Positions 25,435-37,300 of a DNA stretch of 64,000 nt are shown in pieces. The notes beneath the pieces are model-generated. The model saw nothing but the letters and a program-made list of their open reading frames with translations. It was not told the DNA's origin and ran no database searches. A program made the translations under genes and the position numbers. The first letter of the stretch is position 1, and each line of letters begins with the position of its first letter. Source of the stretch: Pyrrhosoma nymphula (Eukaryota; Arthropoda; Insecta; Odonata; Coenagrionidae); contig OY754331.1 in assembly GCA_963573305.1 (NCBI GenBank), positions 13,922,868 through 13,986,867 on the forward strand, read 5' to 3'.

Positions 25435-26544
25435 CGCTGATTACGTATTCACCTAAGCAACCAAAGGCCAATGCGTGTCCACCACATCTACCGCTGCCAG
25501 TACCGATGCTAATTTAAAGTAGTTTGAGTGAATATTTCCCTAGTCATAATGGAGACCATATTCGAATTTTATTGTTTAGTTTCATCGTCTGCAACGAGTA
25601 TGAATTAAGTATTGTAATATTATTGGTGCAAATTTTATTGTTATATATGACCAAAATCTCAGTAATTAACTTAATATTCCTGCATTAGTCTCCAAATTGA
25701 TTCATTTATTCACGCCGTACGGCTAAAAAGCATTCAAAACGCAGGTGTTTTTATCGATTTTGTAAAAATTTCTAAAGTGAGTAATAGATTAGTTATCGTA
25801 TATAGTTGAGAAAACATACAAACTGAACGCCGATAGTTTTTTGACGAAATCTGGATGTTTTAAATTCCTATTTTTTCAATATTCTCCCTCTGGAGCGCAC
25901 AGACGTAATCAATCCCATGCAAAACAGCTTACTAGGCAAATTGCTCGAAAATTAGTTCGACAAGGGGTTAGTATTATATATGATTGGAAAGATGAGAGTT
26001 TTTTCTTTAAAATGAGTCCAATTTCATCAAGTTCTAGGCGAAGTGATATTTTGCTCAAACTACCTTCATGGGAGCGCGGCGCACCGCCATGGCATGGCTA
26101 TTGATAACGTGTCAGTGATGTCGTGTGCTTCACTTCTATGGCATCAACGGAGAGGCAGGAAGGCTTCGTTCCCCGCCCTGTAAGCGGTCGGCGGTGAAAG
26201 GGGGTACCTTCTAATGGGAGTTCCATTTCGCTCCAACACAGTTGAAGGCAAGAGAGTTCACTCTCCTTTTGTCCTCCTTGGCTCTCCTCCCCAAAACCCC
26301 AAACCCCTACCCCTAACCCCCCGCCCCCCTTCCCCCTCCCCCCCGCTGAAGAGGGAAGAGAACTCGGAAAACTTTCGAGACGGGGGAAATGGTTGCCAAA
26401 TAGTTTCAGCGATTGATGGCGGATGAAAAATATTTAGACGGACTGATTTGTAGTGGATGGGATTTTGAACGCTGTCTAAATAATTTAGCGACGACGAATC
26501 AATCATTTCAACCAGACTACGATACCTTGCGATAGTTTTTTAGC
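25435..26544. other. Unassigned DNA with C-rich run
   Basis: No gene is recognised. At 26284-26345 the plus strand is a dense C tract with CCCCAAACCCC and CCCCTAACCCC words. It lacks the regular TTAGG unit of insect telomeres and gives only low-complexity frames. Confidence 0.45.
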
Positions 26545-27387
26545 TAGGGATTGGAAATTTTAATCCAGAATCGATTTTCGATTAATCGATTTTCGATTAA
26601 TCGACTTTCTATTTTGGTTTTTAAAATCGATTTTCCAAAAATTCGATTTTTTGTCCAAAATAATCGAAAAATCGAAACCGATATTTTAAAATAGTAAAGT
26701 ATTTGTCTGCTGAAATACGGAAATGCTGTTGTAAAAAAATGCAAAATATGGGTTAGTGGAAGCACTAGGGATAAGAACTGAATACGGTTGAATTTATTAA
26801 TACATTATATTATTTTAAAGATATTAATAAGGTATGCAGGGAAGTAATAATCCATACCAGATAATTACATATAGTTTAATAGCAATAAGAATTGTACCTA
26901 TATTGAAAAGTGGGCATACCTACCACAAAATGAAAAACAGAATTTTATTTATTTCTTGTTTGCAAAGCCGTGGAACCAGTATTCCTCAGGGATGGACCTT
27001 AAGAAAACTAACTTATTTCTATGTTTTCCGGATAATCGATTCCGCACCTGTGTTGCAATTAACCCGGCGTGAGAAAATAGTCGCTCACACGGGACGGTAG
27101 AGGCAACTATTGATAAAACCCTACTGGATAGTTTGTACACGTGGGGATATTCTCCCTTAATCTTCTTCCAGACTTGTAGTGAATTGGGGTGGACTTGCGG
27201 TCGACTGGAGAGCGGTTTACGAACTGGCGCAGCTCGATTGGCAAAATTAAAATGCTGTAGCAAGCTAAAAATCGAAAATCGATCGGCTAGAATCGATTTT
27301 GATCGATTATTCAAAACAAAAAGTCGACTTCGATTAAATCGAAAATCGGAGTGTGATAATCGATCGAAATCGATTTTCCAATCCCTA
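26545..27387 (-). mobile_element. hAT element, 843 bp, with target duplication
   Basis: The ends are a perfect 13-bp inverted repeat, TAGGGATTGGAAA at 26545-26557 and its complement at 27375-27387. They are flanked by TTTTTAGC (26537-26544) and TTTTAAGC (27388-27395), an 8-bp duplication with one mismatch, as hAT elements make. Subterminal DNA is crowded with self-complementary words built from ATCGAT, TTCGAT and TAATCG (about 26570-26690 and 27268-27375). The interior keeps only the C-terminal transposase block on the minus strand, so it is a deletion derivative that needs another copy's transposase. Confidence 0.85.
26949..27314 (-). pseudogene. hAT transposase C-terminal fragment
   Basis: The 121-codon frame contains VWKKIKGEYPHVYKLSSRVL followed by STVPCERLFSHAG and NRLSGKHRNKLVFL, the classical hAT dimerisation domain. 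ERLFS and the trailing N-R-L-x-x-x-x-x-x-LVFL match the family closely. The first 35 or so residues come from the ATCGAT-rich subterminal DNA and are probably not ancestral protein. BED finger and catalytic DDE regions are absent. The well-kept frame suggests a fairly recent internal deletion, but a protein made of this domain alone could not cut DNA. It could at most interfere by dimerising, which is speculation. Confidence 0.75.
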
Positions 27388-29830
27388 TTTTAAGCTTACC
27401 AAGGGACGGATCCAGCTCAAGGGCCATTCAGAATCGATCGATCGAAAAATTTCGAATTTTTCGGAAATGCTTTTTTCACTCAGAACATGGAACTTCCCTT
27501 TTTGTCGATTAGATGTGAGTTAACGTGAGCTTTTTATGCTCAATTTCTATTACCTCTCTGTTTGGGTCGACAGGAAATGATAATAAATGGAGCATTTGTC
27601 TGAATCTTTCTATCTTCTCTCTTTAGAGACATAATTGTAAATACTAATACGTACACTTCTCCGAAAACATTATCTAAAAAAATTTACGTAGTTTGATTTT
27701 GACAATCATTGTGGGTGGGTAAAATACTTATATCAATGGTTACATCGATGATTGAGTTTAAGTAATTTCACGCTTGTCATTAAAGTATTTAATTTGATCG
27801 ATTACATTAAACATGCAAAAAGATTAGTTATTTCAGCACAATTATCCACACGTGATTTTGTTTTTTTAATATTTAATCTTTGCCAAAAAATATATAAGGA
27901 CCTATCGCAGATGTTTTTTTACGACCGAAAAACATATTTCAGCCAGTCAAACATTTACATTCCACAAAACACAATATCCACACAATAAAAATTTTCACCG
28001 AATTTAAATAAATGAATCATTAATTGAGATGAAAATATTGCAGCGCTGTAATCCAATTTCGTTTGCGCATTTTATTTTGCCATTGAGCATTTTCCGTAGC
28101 CTAATAAATGTTTCTGAAATATCCGCGTGTAAAACGGCCATGGTTGCTTAGCTGAGCGGGAGATTTAAATTAACGTGCAGCTATGTCATGCACCTACTAA
28201 GACAACTCACCCATTTGCATCTATTTATCATATACATTCTGCTCTCATACATGCGTATTGCACAGAATGTGTTGTACAGATAAAGCTGCCACTCTATACT
28301 AAATTCACATATATTGAAATAATAAACATACAAGTAAAAGTTTCAAATAAAAATTTATACTTTAACAGTCCACTACGCAGTTTATATCATGTACCTACTC
28401 TAAAAATGAATCATGCAACCATTGCGTCAAAACTAATCCCACCCAAGAGAACTCAAGAGAATAATATAAGTTTTTATTTATTTTTTATAGTTCTCCAATA
28501 AACATAATTTAAGGGATATAATTATTATGCCTTATGAATCTTTGGGAAGCATTGCGATTCTTATTTCATCCAAAGAGTACCCCTTCTTGACTATGAATAA
28601 GAGATCGCAATTAATAAAGGTATTGAATATAGAATACGCGCACAGTGTGAGTGATACAGAGAATAGGACCTGCGAATTCCGGAGACAAAAAATTGGAAAA
28701 TTTTGTGAGACCCACCTTTCGTTTGGGTGCCTCTCATTGAGCATGGATTTAATATATTATTTGTGTGAAAAGCAAGGCTCTTTCGCTTTGTAAAATATCT
28801 TTCAGCTCCATGGTACACTTTTTCAACATTTCACGGGCTTCTTCCCCGGCTAGAAGCACCGTCCACACTTCCCTTTCAGCGTTCGTGTGTAATGTACTTT
28901 TGAAGTTTGATCACGGCCAATAAATGTAATACATAACTTCATTAAAAATTTAGCTTAATAATTTTTTATAGGAATAATTTATCTCTATTTATTGAGATAT
29001 TGATGTTTTTTCGGATCAAGAACAAGTAGATGTGAAAGAACCGTAATTAAATCTGACAGTGAAGGTCGACTGTTGGGCATTTGGACTCCGACTCCTAAAG
29101 ATTAAAATAAGTTTGTGTATTGTTAAAAACATCATGGTTCACTTGGCTTCACAGGGTCAAAACATTAATGTCTTCAATCTTAACTTTTTCCCATTGTTGC
29201 AAACATAACGTACACTAGATTATTAGACATTCAATCCATGGTAACCCATATCGTAGATGTGCCAAACTTGAAACTTTGAAGGGTAAAAAATATGTTTTTC
29301 ACTAACCGGTAAATATTGTAAATATCGATATGATTTCCCTGTGCAAGTTCCTCCCTATTTAAGATTTTTGCATGAAAACGCGACTTCTATGCCCAACGTC
29401 CGATAAGAAGCTGTGATCAAACACATTTTCTTATCCTAATGCGGAATACCCAGAAAAGCTTACCTATCAGAAAAAGGAATGTGCTATTCTCCAATGAGTA
29501 TTTATGAAAGCCCACTCTCATAATTTCTTAGAAATTTTCACTGAACTCCTTCTGTGGAAAAATTGTTATTCTTTTTTGTAATGGAGAGTCCCCCTGATGT
29601 GCCATCAACCATCTTCATCCGGCCATTTTCTTCAGAAATTAGTGAAATTGAATTTCCAACCAGCAAAGTGATAAAATTACCGACTATGTGCTTTGAAGTA
29701 TCTGAGTGCACTGTGAAAAATGTATAGAAAGAAATTACATTAAGTGTAAGCCATGCACTACATTAGCTAAATTATTTAATTTAACTATGAATAGTTCTCG
29801 GGTTTCCATCCGGGTAATGGAGTTTAACTG
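27388..29830. other. Unassigned AT-rich DNA
   Basis: Nothing supportable is seen. Frames near 28175-28800 have no family signature. Confidence 0.45.
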
Positions 29831-29890
29831 GGCCGACGTTTCAATGGCATCGTCTTCCATCCACCGCCGACGTCTGCCATCGTCTTCAGG
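29831..29890 (-). ncRNA. Hammerhead-like motif, Penelope-type
   Basis: On the minus strand CTGAAGA (complement of 29883-29889) is followed by a potential stem ATGGCA/TGCCAT and then GAAAC (complement of 29838-29842) and GTCGGCC. CUGANGA, stem II and GAAAC are the hammerhead core, and Penelope-like elements carry such ribozymes in their terminal repeats. Stem II here has a long loop and cleavage is unproven. No Penelope RT is seen nearby. Confidence 0.35.
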
Positions 29891-30490
29891 GCGAATGATT
29901 TTTGCCAGAATTGTCATATATTTTATGCAAGACAATTCTGACAATATATTTATAGGGTCACATTTTTGGTCAGGTCCCTGATTCGTCAGTTTTTTCGCGC
30001 CATTCTTTTAGCATTCTCAGAGTAGGTTTCCAAGCACTGCTGAGTTGGAAACCTTTGTCTCGGTTCAAGTTTTTACATTCCACCCTGATCTCCACAGCTC
30101 AGTCTGCTCAGTGTCAGAATAGCTGCGTATTTACAGTTCTAAGATCACTTTTTGTGTAATGATCTCAACCGGTCGGATCAAGCGCACATTTGTGTTAAAC
30201 GAATTCCTTTATTGTTAGGTCATAATATTTCCAAAGAGAGTATTAGATCCTTTACTCTTACCATCAGCGCCACCGAAATAAATCAATTACGCCGGAATTT
30301 ATTTCATTATCCATTTCACTATTTGATTTCCCTAACTCACCTGTAAAAGCCTGTGAATTGTTGACATTTGTAAAATTAGTGTACCCGATATAAAAAATGT
30401 ACAGTGTGGTTATCACCAAATTTGTTAACAATTGTTATTTTTCTGTTTATACCTGTTTATGTTGTTAATTTTGTTTTATGGTTTTAATTA

Positions 30491-30530
30491 GCCCTGAGGA
30501 TATGGCAATAAATTTGCCGAGACATTGGCA
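30491..30530 (+). ncRNA. Degenerate hammerhead-like motif
   Basis: CTGAGGA (30494-30500) is followed by a short stem GGCAA (30504-30508) and TTGCC (30514-30518), then GAGAC (30519-30523) and ATTGGC. The order and spacing follow a hammerhead core with two deviations (CTGAGGA for CTGATGA, GAGAC for GAAAC). It is in the opposite orientation to the motif at 29831-29890. It is likely a relic of a Penelope-like terminal repeat. Confidence 0.35.
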
Positions 30531-31429
30531 GTGAAGAAAAAAAAGAATTTTAATTGACCAAGACTCAAGAAGTTAAAAGAAGAGGTTATTTATACGTGGT
30601 CAATATATACATTAATTATTAAATTTAAAATTGACAGTTAGAAGAGAACCGAAGCAACGACGGACATAACCCCGATAAGAACAATCTTTAAACAAATGCA
30701 AGGAAAATATAAAAATGAACCCCAATAAAATAATCCAGGGCTTGGCAACCCAAAAAGGCTCTAAGACAGACAAATATAAATTGCCCGAGTGTAAAATAAT
30801 TACGCACTGAAAAAAAGAATAAATATTATAGTGCAAGGGCGCAATAAATGACAGAGGGCAAAAGCCAGCCAAAGGGCGGCATTCCCTGAAATAACAAGCT
30901 GCTTTGCAGCAACGACACGACAGAGAGCAAAATTAAAAAGGGTCCTCTCCACCTACAGCCAGGACTCGGCTAAAAGGGTCATAAGACCATCCCTTATATA
31001 AGTATATACCGAGTGGATTATGACATCGGGTGGAGGTGGGAAGAGTTTGGGGTGGTAGAAATGCTATCAGGTCAAAGTACAATGAAAGATAATCCTGGTT
31101 CTTCAATACAATTGCTAATCGCAGCAAAAGAAAAGATTAGGTTTATAATGCATGGACAATTCCTATTCAAGAATTCAGCATCTCCATTAAAAACAGTTGA
31201 AAATACGATTCCATGTTAGAGGAGAGAAGAGTAGTGAAGAACTGTTAAAGTGCTTGCACAAGTAACTTGGCTCCAACTCTTGACTCAGAAACGACGAAAT
31301 TCCATCCTGGTGAGAAGCGAAATGAGATTCAGGGCAGCAGTAGAGGCAACGGCTCATCGGGGTCCTTCGGGACTATCGATCCTGCAAGCCTTATTCGGAG
31401 GTTATTTCTGAAGGACAACTAGGATATCC
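30531..31429. other. Unassigned DNA
   Basis: AT-rich sequence with minus-strand TATA-like words at about 30588-30600 and 30995-31003. It has no confirmed LTR structure and no recognised gene. Confidence 0.4.
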
Positions 31430-31950
31430 TTCCGACTCAGGCTGGACGGGGCTCCTCAAAGGCGAACCCCGGCGCTGCGCCTAAGCGCAAAGGTCCTTCT
31501 CAGGACCAGGCGACGAAGGTGGCGCAGAAGGTTGCAGCATCTACCGCTGACGCCGCTTCAGCCGCTATCCCGCCGGCTGCCTCACCGGATTATGATGTCT
31601 TGCCTGCCGCAGCTATCAACACTTCAGTTCCGGGTGGCAAAGCTGATGCCAATCCTGGGGTGATGATGGACGTCTCAATCGTCCATTTTCTGCTCCTAAC
31701 TTTTCAAGTCCTCTTCAGGTCCATGAAAATAAGTTTGCAAAAAAAAGCTCTCCAACAGCGAGGTCAGCGCTCTAACCAACGCATACGACGCTGCCCCTGA
31801 CTCCTGGGTAGCCCCGTTGACTGGATCCAACCCTGATGACGAGGGATAGACGGAGGTCGAAGGAAGGGCATTGAAGAAGAAGGCCGCGCAAGCGGACAAC
31901 ACAATACGTCACCACAGGACTGCAATAAGTAACTACGAGACACCCCAATC
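31430..31950 (+). other. GC-rich Ala/Pro-rich reading frame, unidentified
   Basis: Around 31440-31680 the plus strand is markedly richer in G/C than its neighbours. One frame reads through SSKANPGAAPKRKG, VAQKVAASTADAAS and AAIPPAASPDYD without a stop, until the sequence turns AT-rich. Farther on (31858-31960), read in another frame, it has Lys-rich KKKAAQADN residues. The Ala/Pro/Lys composition resembles the disordered head of a LINE ORF1 or gag-like protein, but no zinc knuckle or RT is present. I do not recognise it. The base composition suggests an inserted piece of different origin. Confidence 0.35.
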
Positions 31951-32932
31951 ATATTGTGTTATAACTAGGGCATGCGGGGTTTTACAGAGAAGCTGAGCTA
32001 TCTAATTACTTCGGTACTGCATTGGAAGATAATCGGCATAGCAGTTATCAAATCTTATAAAATCAACAGTTTGCTTTTTTCGGCCCTCAGCTAGCGGTGA
32101 ACCCGTAATGAGAGGAAAGGTGGGTTTCAACAGCAATGGAATTGTAAGCCATAAAACACAGGATATGCAAAATCAAAATAAAGACAAATGCGCAAAGAAA
32201 TCCAAAGGCATCACCGTTAGTTAATGAAAAGCAGAAGAAATCAAACTCTTGTCACAAAATGCATGCAACTTGTCCTACCACACACCCAATGAAAAATGAA
32301 ACTCTCTAAATGGACGTGGAACAACTTTCAAATATCGCATTAATATAATATCCATTGATATTAAATTTATAATAAGTATGCTATGTAGTGTAACAACATT
32401 GGACAGCCTAAAATAGGAAGCATAGGACAACCACTGTGGAAACTTGTTCAAGGATTAAGGCATTAAAAAAATTTCTAGCATTCTCTTTAAGGGATAAAAA
32501 AAACTTTACTAATGTCCTAACACACGTATGGTGATTTAGAAAAAATTGACAGTGCATATTCCAATGACAACAATGTCAGATTTATCTGTTTTAGCCATTC
32601 TTCTGTGTTTATTAAATGTTGCATTAACAAAATTTCCACCTCCTGTTTATATTCCTTTTTATATTCCTTTTTATAAGAAACTATCCCTTTTGAATGAAGC
32701 ACTTTTATTTGCCCTTTCTTCATAATTTAGAGCCCTTCCTCTTACTCCAATGTCTCCAATGCCATTTACAATTTCCAATTTCAAGAAGAGAGATAATGAT
32801 GATAATGAGGACAGTGATCAAAGCCATGGTGAACCTCCAATGATAATAGGGTTTCACAAGTTAGAGGACTATAGCTTAGCTAGAAGAATTTCTACCAGCT
32901 GCCGGTGAGTTCCCTCTCACATAATTAGAGGA
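31951..32932. other. Unassigned DNA up to gypsy target site
   Basis: No gene or repeat is recognised in this stretch, which ends at the target duplication of the gypsy element. Confidence 0.45.
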
Positions 32933-32936
32933 CCTT
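32933..32936. repeat. Target duplication CCTT, left copy
   Basis: CCTT directly precedes the TG of the left LTR and recurs at 39100-39103 after the CA of the right LTR. Four-base duplications are usual for Ty3/gypsy integrases. Confidence 0.85.
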
Positions 32937-33440
32937 TGAACTATCGCCAGGTATGGCGATCTTGGGGGTGGTGGCAGTACAAAGGACACTACGAATTATG
33001 AAAACAAATTGCAAAAGGAATAGGTAATTTATTAAAAAAAAAACAAATTAGAGCCACGGCCACGGAGCAACGGGAATAAGAGAGGTAAAAAGAGTAACGG
33101 GTCACGGGAAAGAAGGGAACCCAGGCTTACGCGACCAACAGCTCAAGAGGCGGACCAGGAGAGGCGTAGAGGTGACGGCGCTACAACCTCCCGACACGGG
33201 GGAGACCCAGGAACAAGCCTCGCCTTCTTGGGCCCTCGACTATTTATACCGCCTAACCCATTAGATGTTGTAATGGGCTCCGGCGGAACCGTTGACTTTC
33301 AACGACGGGGCCCAGGCTTAGTCGGCCTCTCCCACTCCACGGAGCAAAGGGTCATCATTTGCCCTTGCTTTGGAGTGGTCGCCGTCTTCGTACGCAGCCT
33401 CGTATTGCCGCCGCCAAATGCCTCCCTGGTACACGGCTCA
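32937..33440 (-). repeat. 3' LTR, 504 bp
   Basis: On the plus strand it begins TGAACTATCGCC and ends ACGGCTCA, giving TG...CA ends on the coding strand. Near its downstream end is a hairpin ATCGCCA-GGTA-TGGCGAT (32943-32960). It carries the functional polyadenylation signal. A plus-strand frame from 33228 crosses the LTR but is only the antisense of the LTR. Confidence 0.95.
33028..33033 (-). terminator. Polyadenylation signal AATAAA in 3' LTR
   Basis: AATAAA on the minus strand, about 210 nt downstream of the LTR TATA box, is followed by an untemplated-looking T-rich/A-rich tract on the opposite side. It would end the genomic RNA and define the R/U5 border. Confidence 0.6.
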
Positions 33441-33447
33441 TCCTCCC
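33441..33447 (-). promoter_or_regulatory. Polypurine tract (plus-strand primer)
   Basis: GGGAGGA on the coding strand abuts the 3' LTR. RNase H leaves this purine run to prime plus-strand DNA synthesis. It is short but in the obligatory position. Confidence 0.7.
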
Positions 33448-34152
33448 ACGCTGCGCCTCGCGAAGAAGTCCTTCCACATGCCGCGAACGAGCTTGGGTCT
33501 TGGGAAGAGGACAGGAGGGGTAATGGGAGTCGAGTGACCGTAGCTCAAAACTACAAGTTCGGTTACATGCATACAATATTTTACCCAAAAAACACTAACA
33601 AATAGCTCCAATTACATACATTAATTCCCCCCCAACAATCAATACTAAACAACACTTTCCAGAACCAACGATTTTTTGACAAAGGCAATCAGCTAATTTT
33701 GGAGCTGAGCCGGAGAGGTAAACCACCAATCCCAAAAAAGAAGGAACTTTTTACACAACAAAATATACAGCCCCAAAATATATTTTGTCTATTCAAGCAA
33801 CCACATTCATGCGGGTACACCGAGGGTTGCAATTAGAAAAACTTAGGGACCATGTCTTAAACAACCTTATTCACATTACATTGAACATATTCTCTTAGGT
33901 AAATTACATCAGTCTGTCCTTCGATAAAATTATCACTGTAAAATAACTGAAAAATCGGTCAAATAACTCAAGATCACAAAAGAGTAACACTCAGGCCGAG
34001 TTTAAACCTTTTCGTGTAGAATTACAGAGCCGAAGGACGAAATGCATTTCCGAAAAACCATTAAGTGAACAAGCAAAAACAACAGTTTAATCAAGCCTCA
34101 ACAGGATACAATCAAATAAATCGAAAATCCGAAACTAGACAGACAGCAGCAG
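33448..34152 (-). other. 3' noncoding region of the gypsy element
   Basis: About 700 bp between the short post-pol ORF and the polypurine tract. It has no frame resembling an envelope or other protein and is A/T-rich compared with gag-pol. Confidence 0.6.
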
Positions 34153-34365
34153 TCAGCAACTGTAAAACCAAAGAGAATAAAAGAAAAAAAGAAAAAAAAA
34201 ACAAAAAAGCCAACACAAAGTAATAGTGATCAACCCCCCCGACCCCAGGCTTCCGCTCTCACCTCGGTCGCTCTCCGGATCCGCCTCTCCGCAATGGGTT
34301 GCCAAGACCAGAAGAAGAATAAGGGTGAAGGAGGGAAGGACGAGGTTACGCAGGGAACGGGACAT
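34153..34365 (-). CDS. Short ORF after pol with signal-peptide-like start
   Basis: A 70-codon frame starts at ATG 34365, three bases beyond the pol stop. It begins with basic MSRSLRN, then a hydrophobic core (LVLPSFTLILLLVLA, about residues 8-22) followed by a Cys. A second hydrophobic run rich in Phe (about 50-65) closes it. This looks like a signal peptide plus a membrane segment. It could be the remnant of a lost envelope-type third ORF, or chance coding in a T-rich stretch. No homology is recognised. Translation would need a spliced or reinitiated message. Confidence 0.3.
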   Translation of the reverse strand: MSRSLRNLVLPSFTLILLLVLATHCGEADPESDRGESGSLGSGGLITITLCWLFCFFFLFFFYSLWFYSC

Positions 34366-34368
34366 GGG

Positions 34369-37300
34369 TTATACGCACGCACCCCCAGCGTCATTTTCAA
34401 TTTGTCCTAAATCGAGACGCTGACGAAGGGGCTTTATTTGGGACACATGACATCTTTTTCTACCCCGTCCGGTGGTGACATCCGTGAGTTGGACTGTGAC
34501 GGGGCTAGTAAACTCTACTATCCGATGCGGCTCTGACCACTTGGCTTGCAGTTTGGCGGAGATTTTTTCCGCAGCCGAGCTATACGGATGCAACTTGTAT
34601 GCGACGACTTCCCCCACGCGGTACGTAGGCCCGTTGCGATGGAGATTATAACGCTCAGCTACCTTCCTACTGGATCTTTTTAAACCTTCCAGGGCCCGTC
34701 CCCATTTTACTTCCAGTTTTTCTCCAACTTCAGATGATTCAAGCACTTCGTCAACCCCCCACTGCATCGATAATGGGTGATTTAACTCTCGACCAAAGAA
34801 TAAACTAGCCGGAGTGTATCCCGTACTCTCGTGCCTTGCCGAATTAAAAGCGATACTAAGCGCGTGTAATTTCTCATCCCAACGGTTTTGAAAATCCCGA
34901 TGATATACCGTGAGTGCTGCCTTGAGATTCCGATTGAATCGCTCGACGTGCGAGGGTTGCGGATAATACGGGGTCGTAGTAATATGTTTAATCCCCCAAC
35001 CAAAACACATATTTTTAAATTCTCCCGAATTAAACGTAGCGGCGTTATCGGAAACTAGAGTTTTAGGAAACCCCGTTATAGAGAATACCCGGTTATTTAG
35101 AGCCTTTACCGTCACACCCGAACTCATGTTGCCCAAGGGAATTAGAATAACAAACTTCGAAAACGAGTCGATAACGGCTAAAATGCACTTATTTCCAGAA
35201 CGCGACCGCGTGATGGGACCAAAGTAATCGATAAAAATGCGTTCCCACACCCCGGTGGATATTTCTGCTGAGTGTTGACCGCTTTGAGAATTAGCGGCCG
35301 GCTTGGCGATTTGGCACTCGGGGCATGACCTCACGTACTGTAAAATTTCCTTATGCATATTGGGCCAGTAAAGTTCTCTACAAATCTTGTTTTTAGTTTT
35401 ATGACACCCGAGGTGCCCTCCGATCTCCGTATCGTGATAATAAGTCATGATCATCCGTCTTACCCCCTCGGGGACGTATATACGGTTACGTCTACATTTT
35501 GGACTCCTAAAAACTATCAAATCCCTGAAAAGCTTTAAATTTTTCATTTTTATCCCGTCCATCAAATTAGCTTTAATAGATTTGCAAATATGGTCTTTAT
35601 CCTGATGTTCCTTTAGTGAAATGAAAGAAAGGGGTAAGTTTTGTAAGACACATATCTCCGTAGCGACCTTTACACTCGAGGGCTCGGCTTCTTCTTCAAA
35701 CATACGTGACAGACAATCCGCTACAACATTTTCGTTCCCCTTTAAATGCACGGTCTTAAATTTATACGCCGAAAGACGAAGCATCCAACGTCCAACCTTT
35801 CCTAATTGTTTCGGATGCCGACGCATCCAGGACAGTGCTTCGTTATCGGTATATAATTCGAACTCCCGATTTCGTAAGTATTGGTCGAACTTTTCGACTC
35901 CGAACACAACCGCTAAGCATTCTGCCTCGTACGCAGCATATTTTCTTTCTGCTTGAGTGAGTGTCCGACTGGCGTATGCCACCGGTGCTAAATGCCCCTC
36001 GGTTCGTTGAGATAAAACGGCCGCTACCGCGTTTGCGGAGGCGTCCGTGTGCAGAACGAAAGTCTCACTAAAATCAGGGATACGAAGGACAGGGGGTGAA
36101 GCTATCTTCTCGCGTAACTCCTCAAAAGACTTTTGTTGAGCACGACCCCAGACGAACCGGCAGTTCTTTCTCTTCAAGGCGTTCAATGGGGCTGATATTT
36201 CTGAGAATCCCGGTATGAAACGGGCATAATAGGAACACATCCCTAGGAATCTTTTAGCTGCCCTAAGGTCTTTGGGAGTAGGAAAGTTATACACCACCTT
36301 ACTCCTCTCGGGATCGATGTGTATTCCTTTCCCAGAGATAATGTGCCCCAAAAACTTAATCTCCGTCTGCGCTAAGGATATTTTTCCAGGGTTAACCGTG
36401 ATTTTGGCGTTACGCAGCCGCAGTAATACTTCCCTTAAATGTTTAATATGGTCTTCGAAATTATTGCTATAAATAACAATATCATCCAAATAGTTAAAAA
36501 CGTACTCGTATTTTACGTCGCTGAAAACCTTATCGATCAGTCGTGACAGTATTTGTCCACCGGTGCAAATACCAAAAGGCAGTCTATTATATTCATACAG
36601 CCCAAATGGCGTAATAAAAGCGGTAGCTCGCCTACTCCTTGGCGTAAGCGGAATCTGATGGTAAGCTGCATTCAAGTCCAACACAGAAAAATACTTGGCT
36701 TTTCCAAAATGAAGGAAGGCATTTTCGGTGGTGGGTAGAGGAAAGGCGTCGAAAATCACCTTCGCATTAAGCCTACGATAGTCGACTACCATCCGTGAGG
36801 AGTTATCCTTTTTAGATACCAAAAATGCCGGGCTGGCGTACGCTGAATTAGATTCCCTTATCACTCCCTTTTTTAATAATTCCTGCACAATCATTTTCAT
36901 CTCTGACATTTTAACCGGATTGCATTGGAAGGGCGGCGAACGTACCGCCGTCCAGTCCAACAACGGAAGATCATACTCCAGCCGGTTAGTACACCCCAAT
37001 TTCTTTGTGATTACGTCGCGATATTCTGCTATAATTTCGCTAATCTGTTGTCTCTGATCCGATCTTAGCCTAGTAGATATAGTGGGATCCGCGTCGCTCT
37101 CTTCATTGTCCGTGGGCAGAACATAAGCTATCACCCCGGGGCGCCCCTTAAGAGAATAGGTCCGAGTAACAAAATTCAAAGTCATACCAGCGTGCTTCAT
37201 AAAATCCGCCCCAATAATAATTGAAACCGGACAAAGGGGAAAAATCAAAAACTCGTGGTCCCAGGTTAAGTCATCAATTTTTATCCGCAGCACAACGGTT

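Noticed and set aside
26284..26345. Telomere-like C-rich run
   Set aside because: Lacks regular units; insect telomere repeat is TTAGG and is not present.
30555..31020. Possible solo LTR with TATA-like sequence on the minus strand
   Set aside because: No matching TG...CA ends or target duplication could be found.
33228..33605. Plus-strand 125-codon frame, and a shorter identical one at 38887-39105
   Set aside because: Both are antisense readings of the gypsy LTRs, which explains why they are identical.
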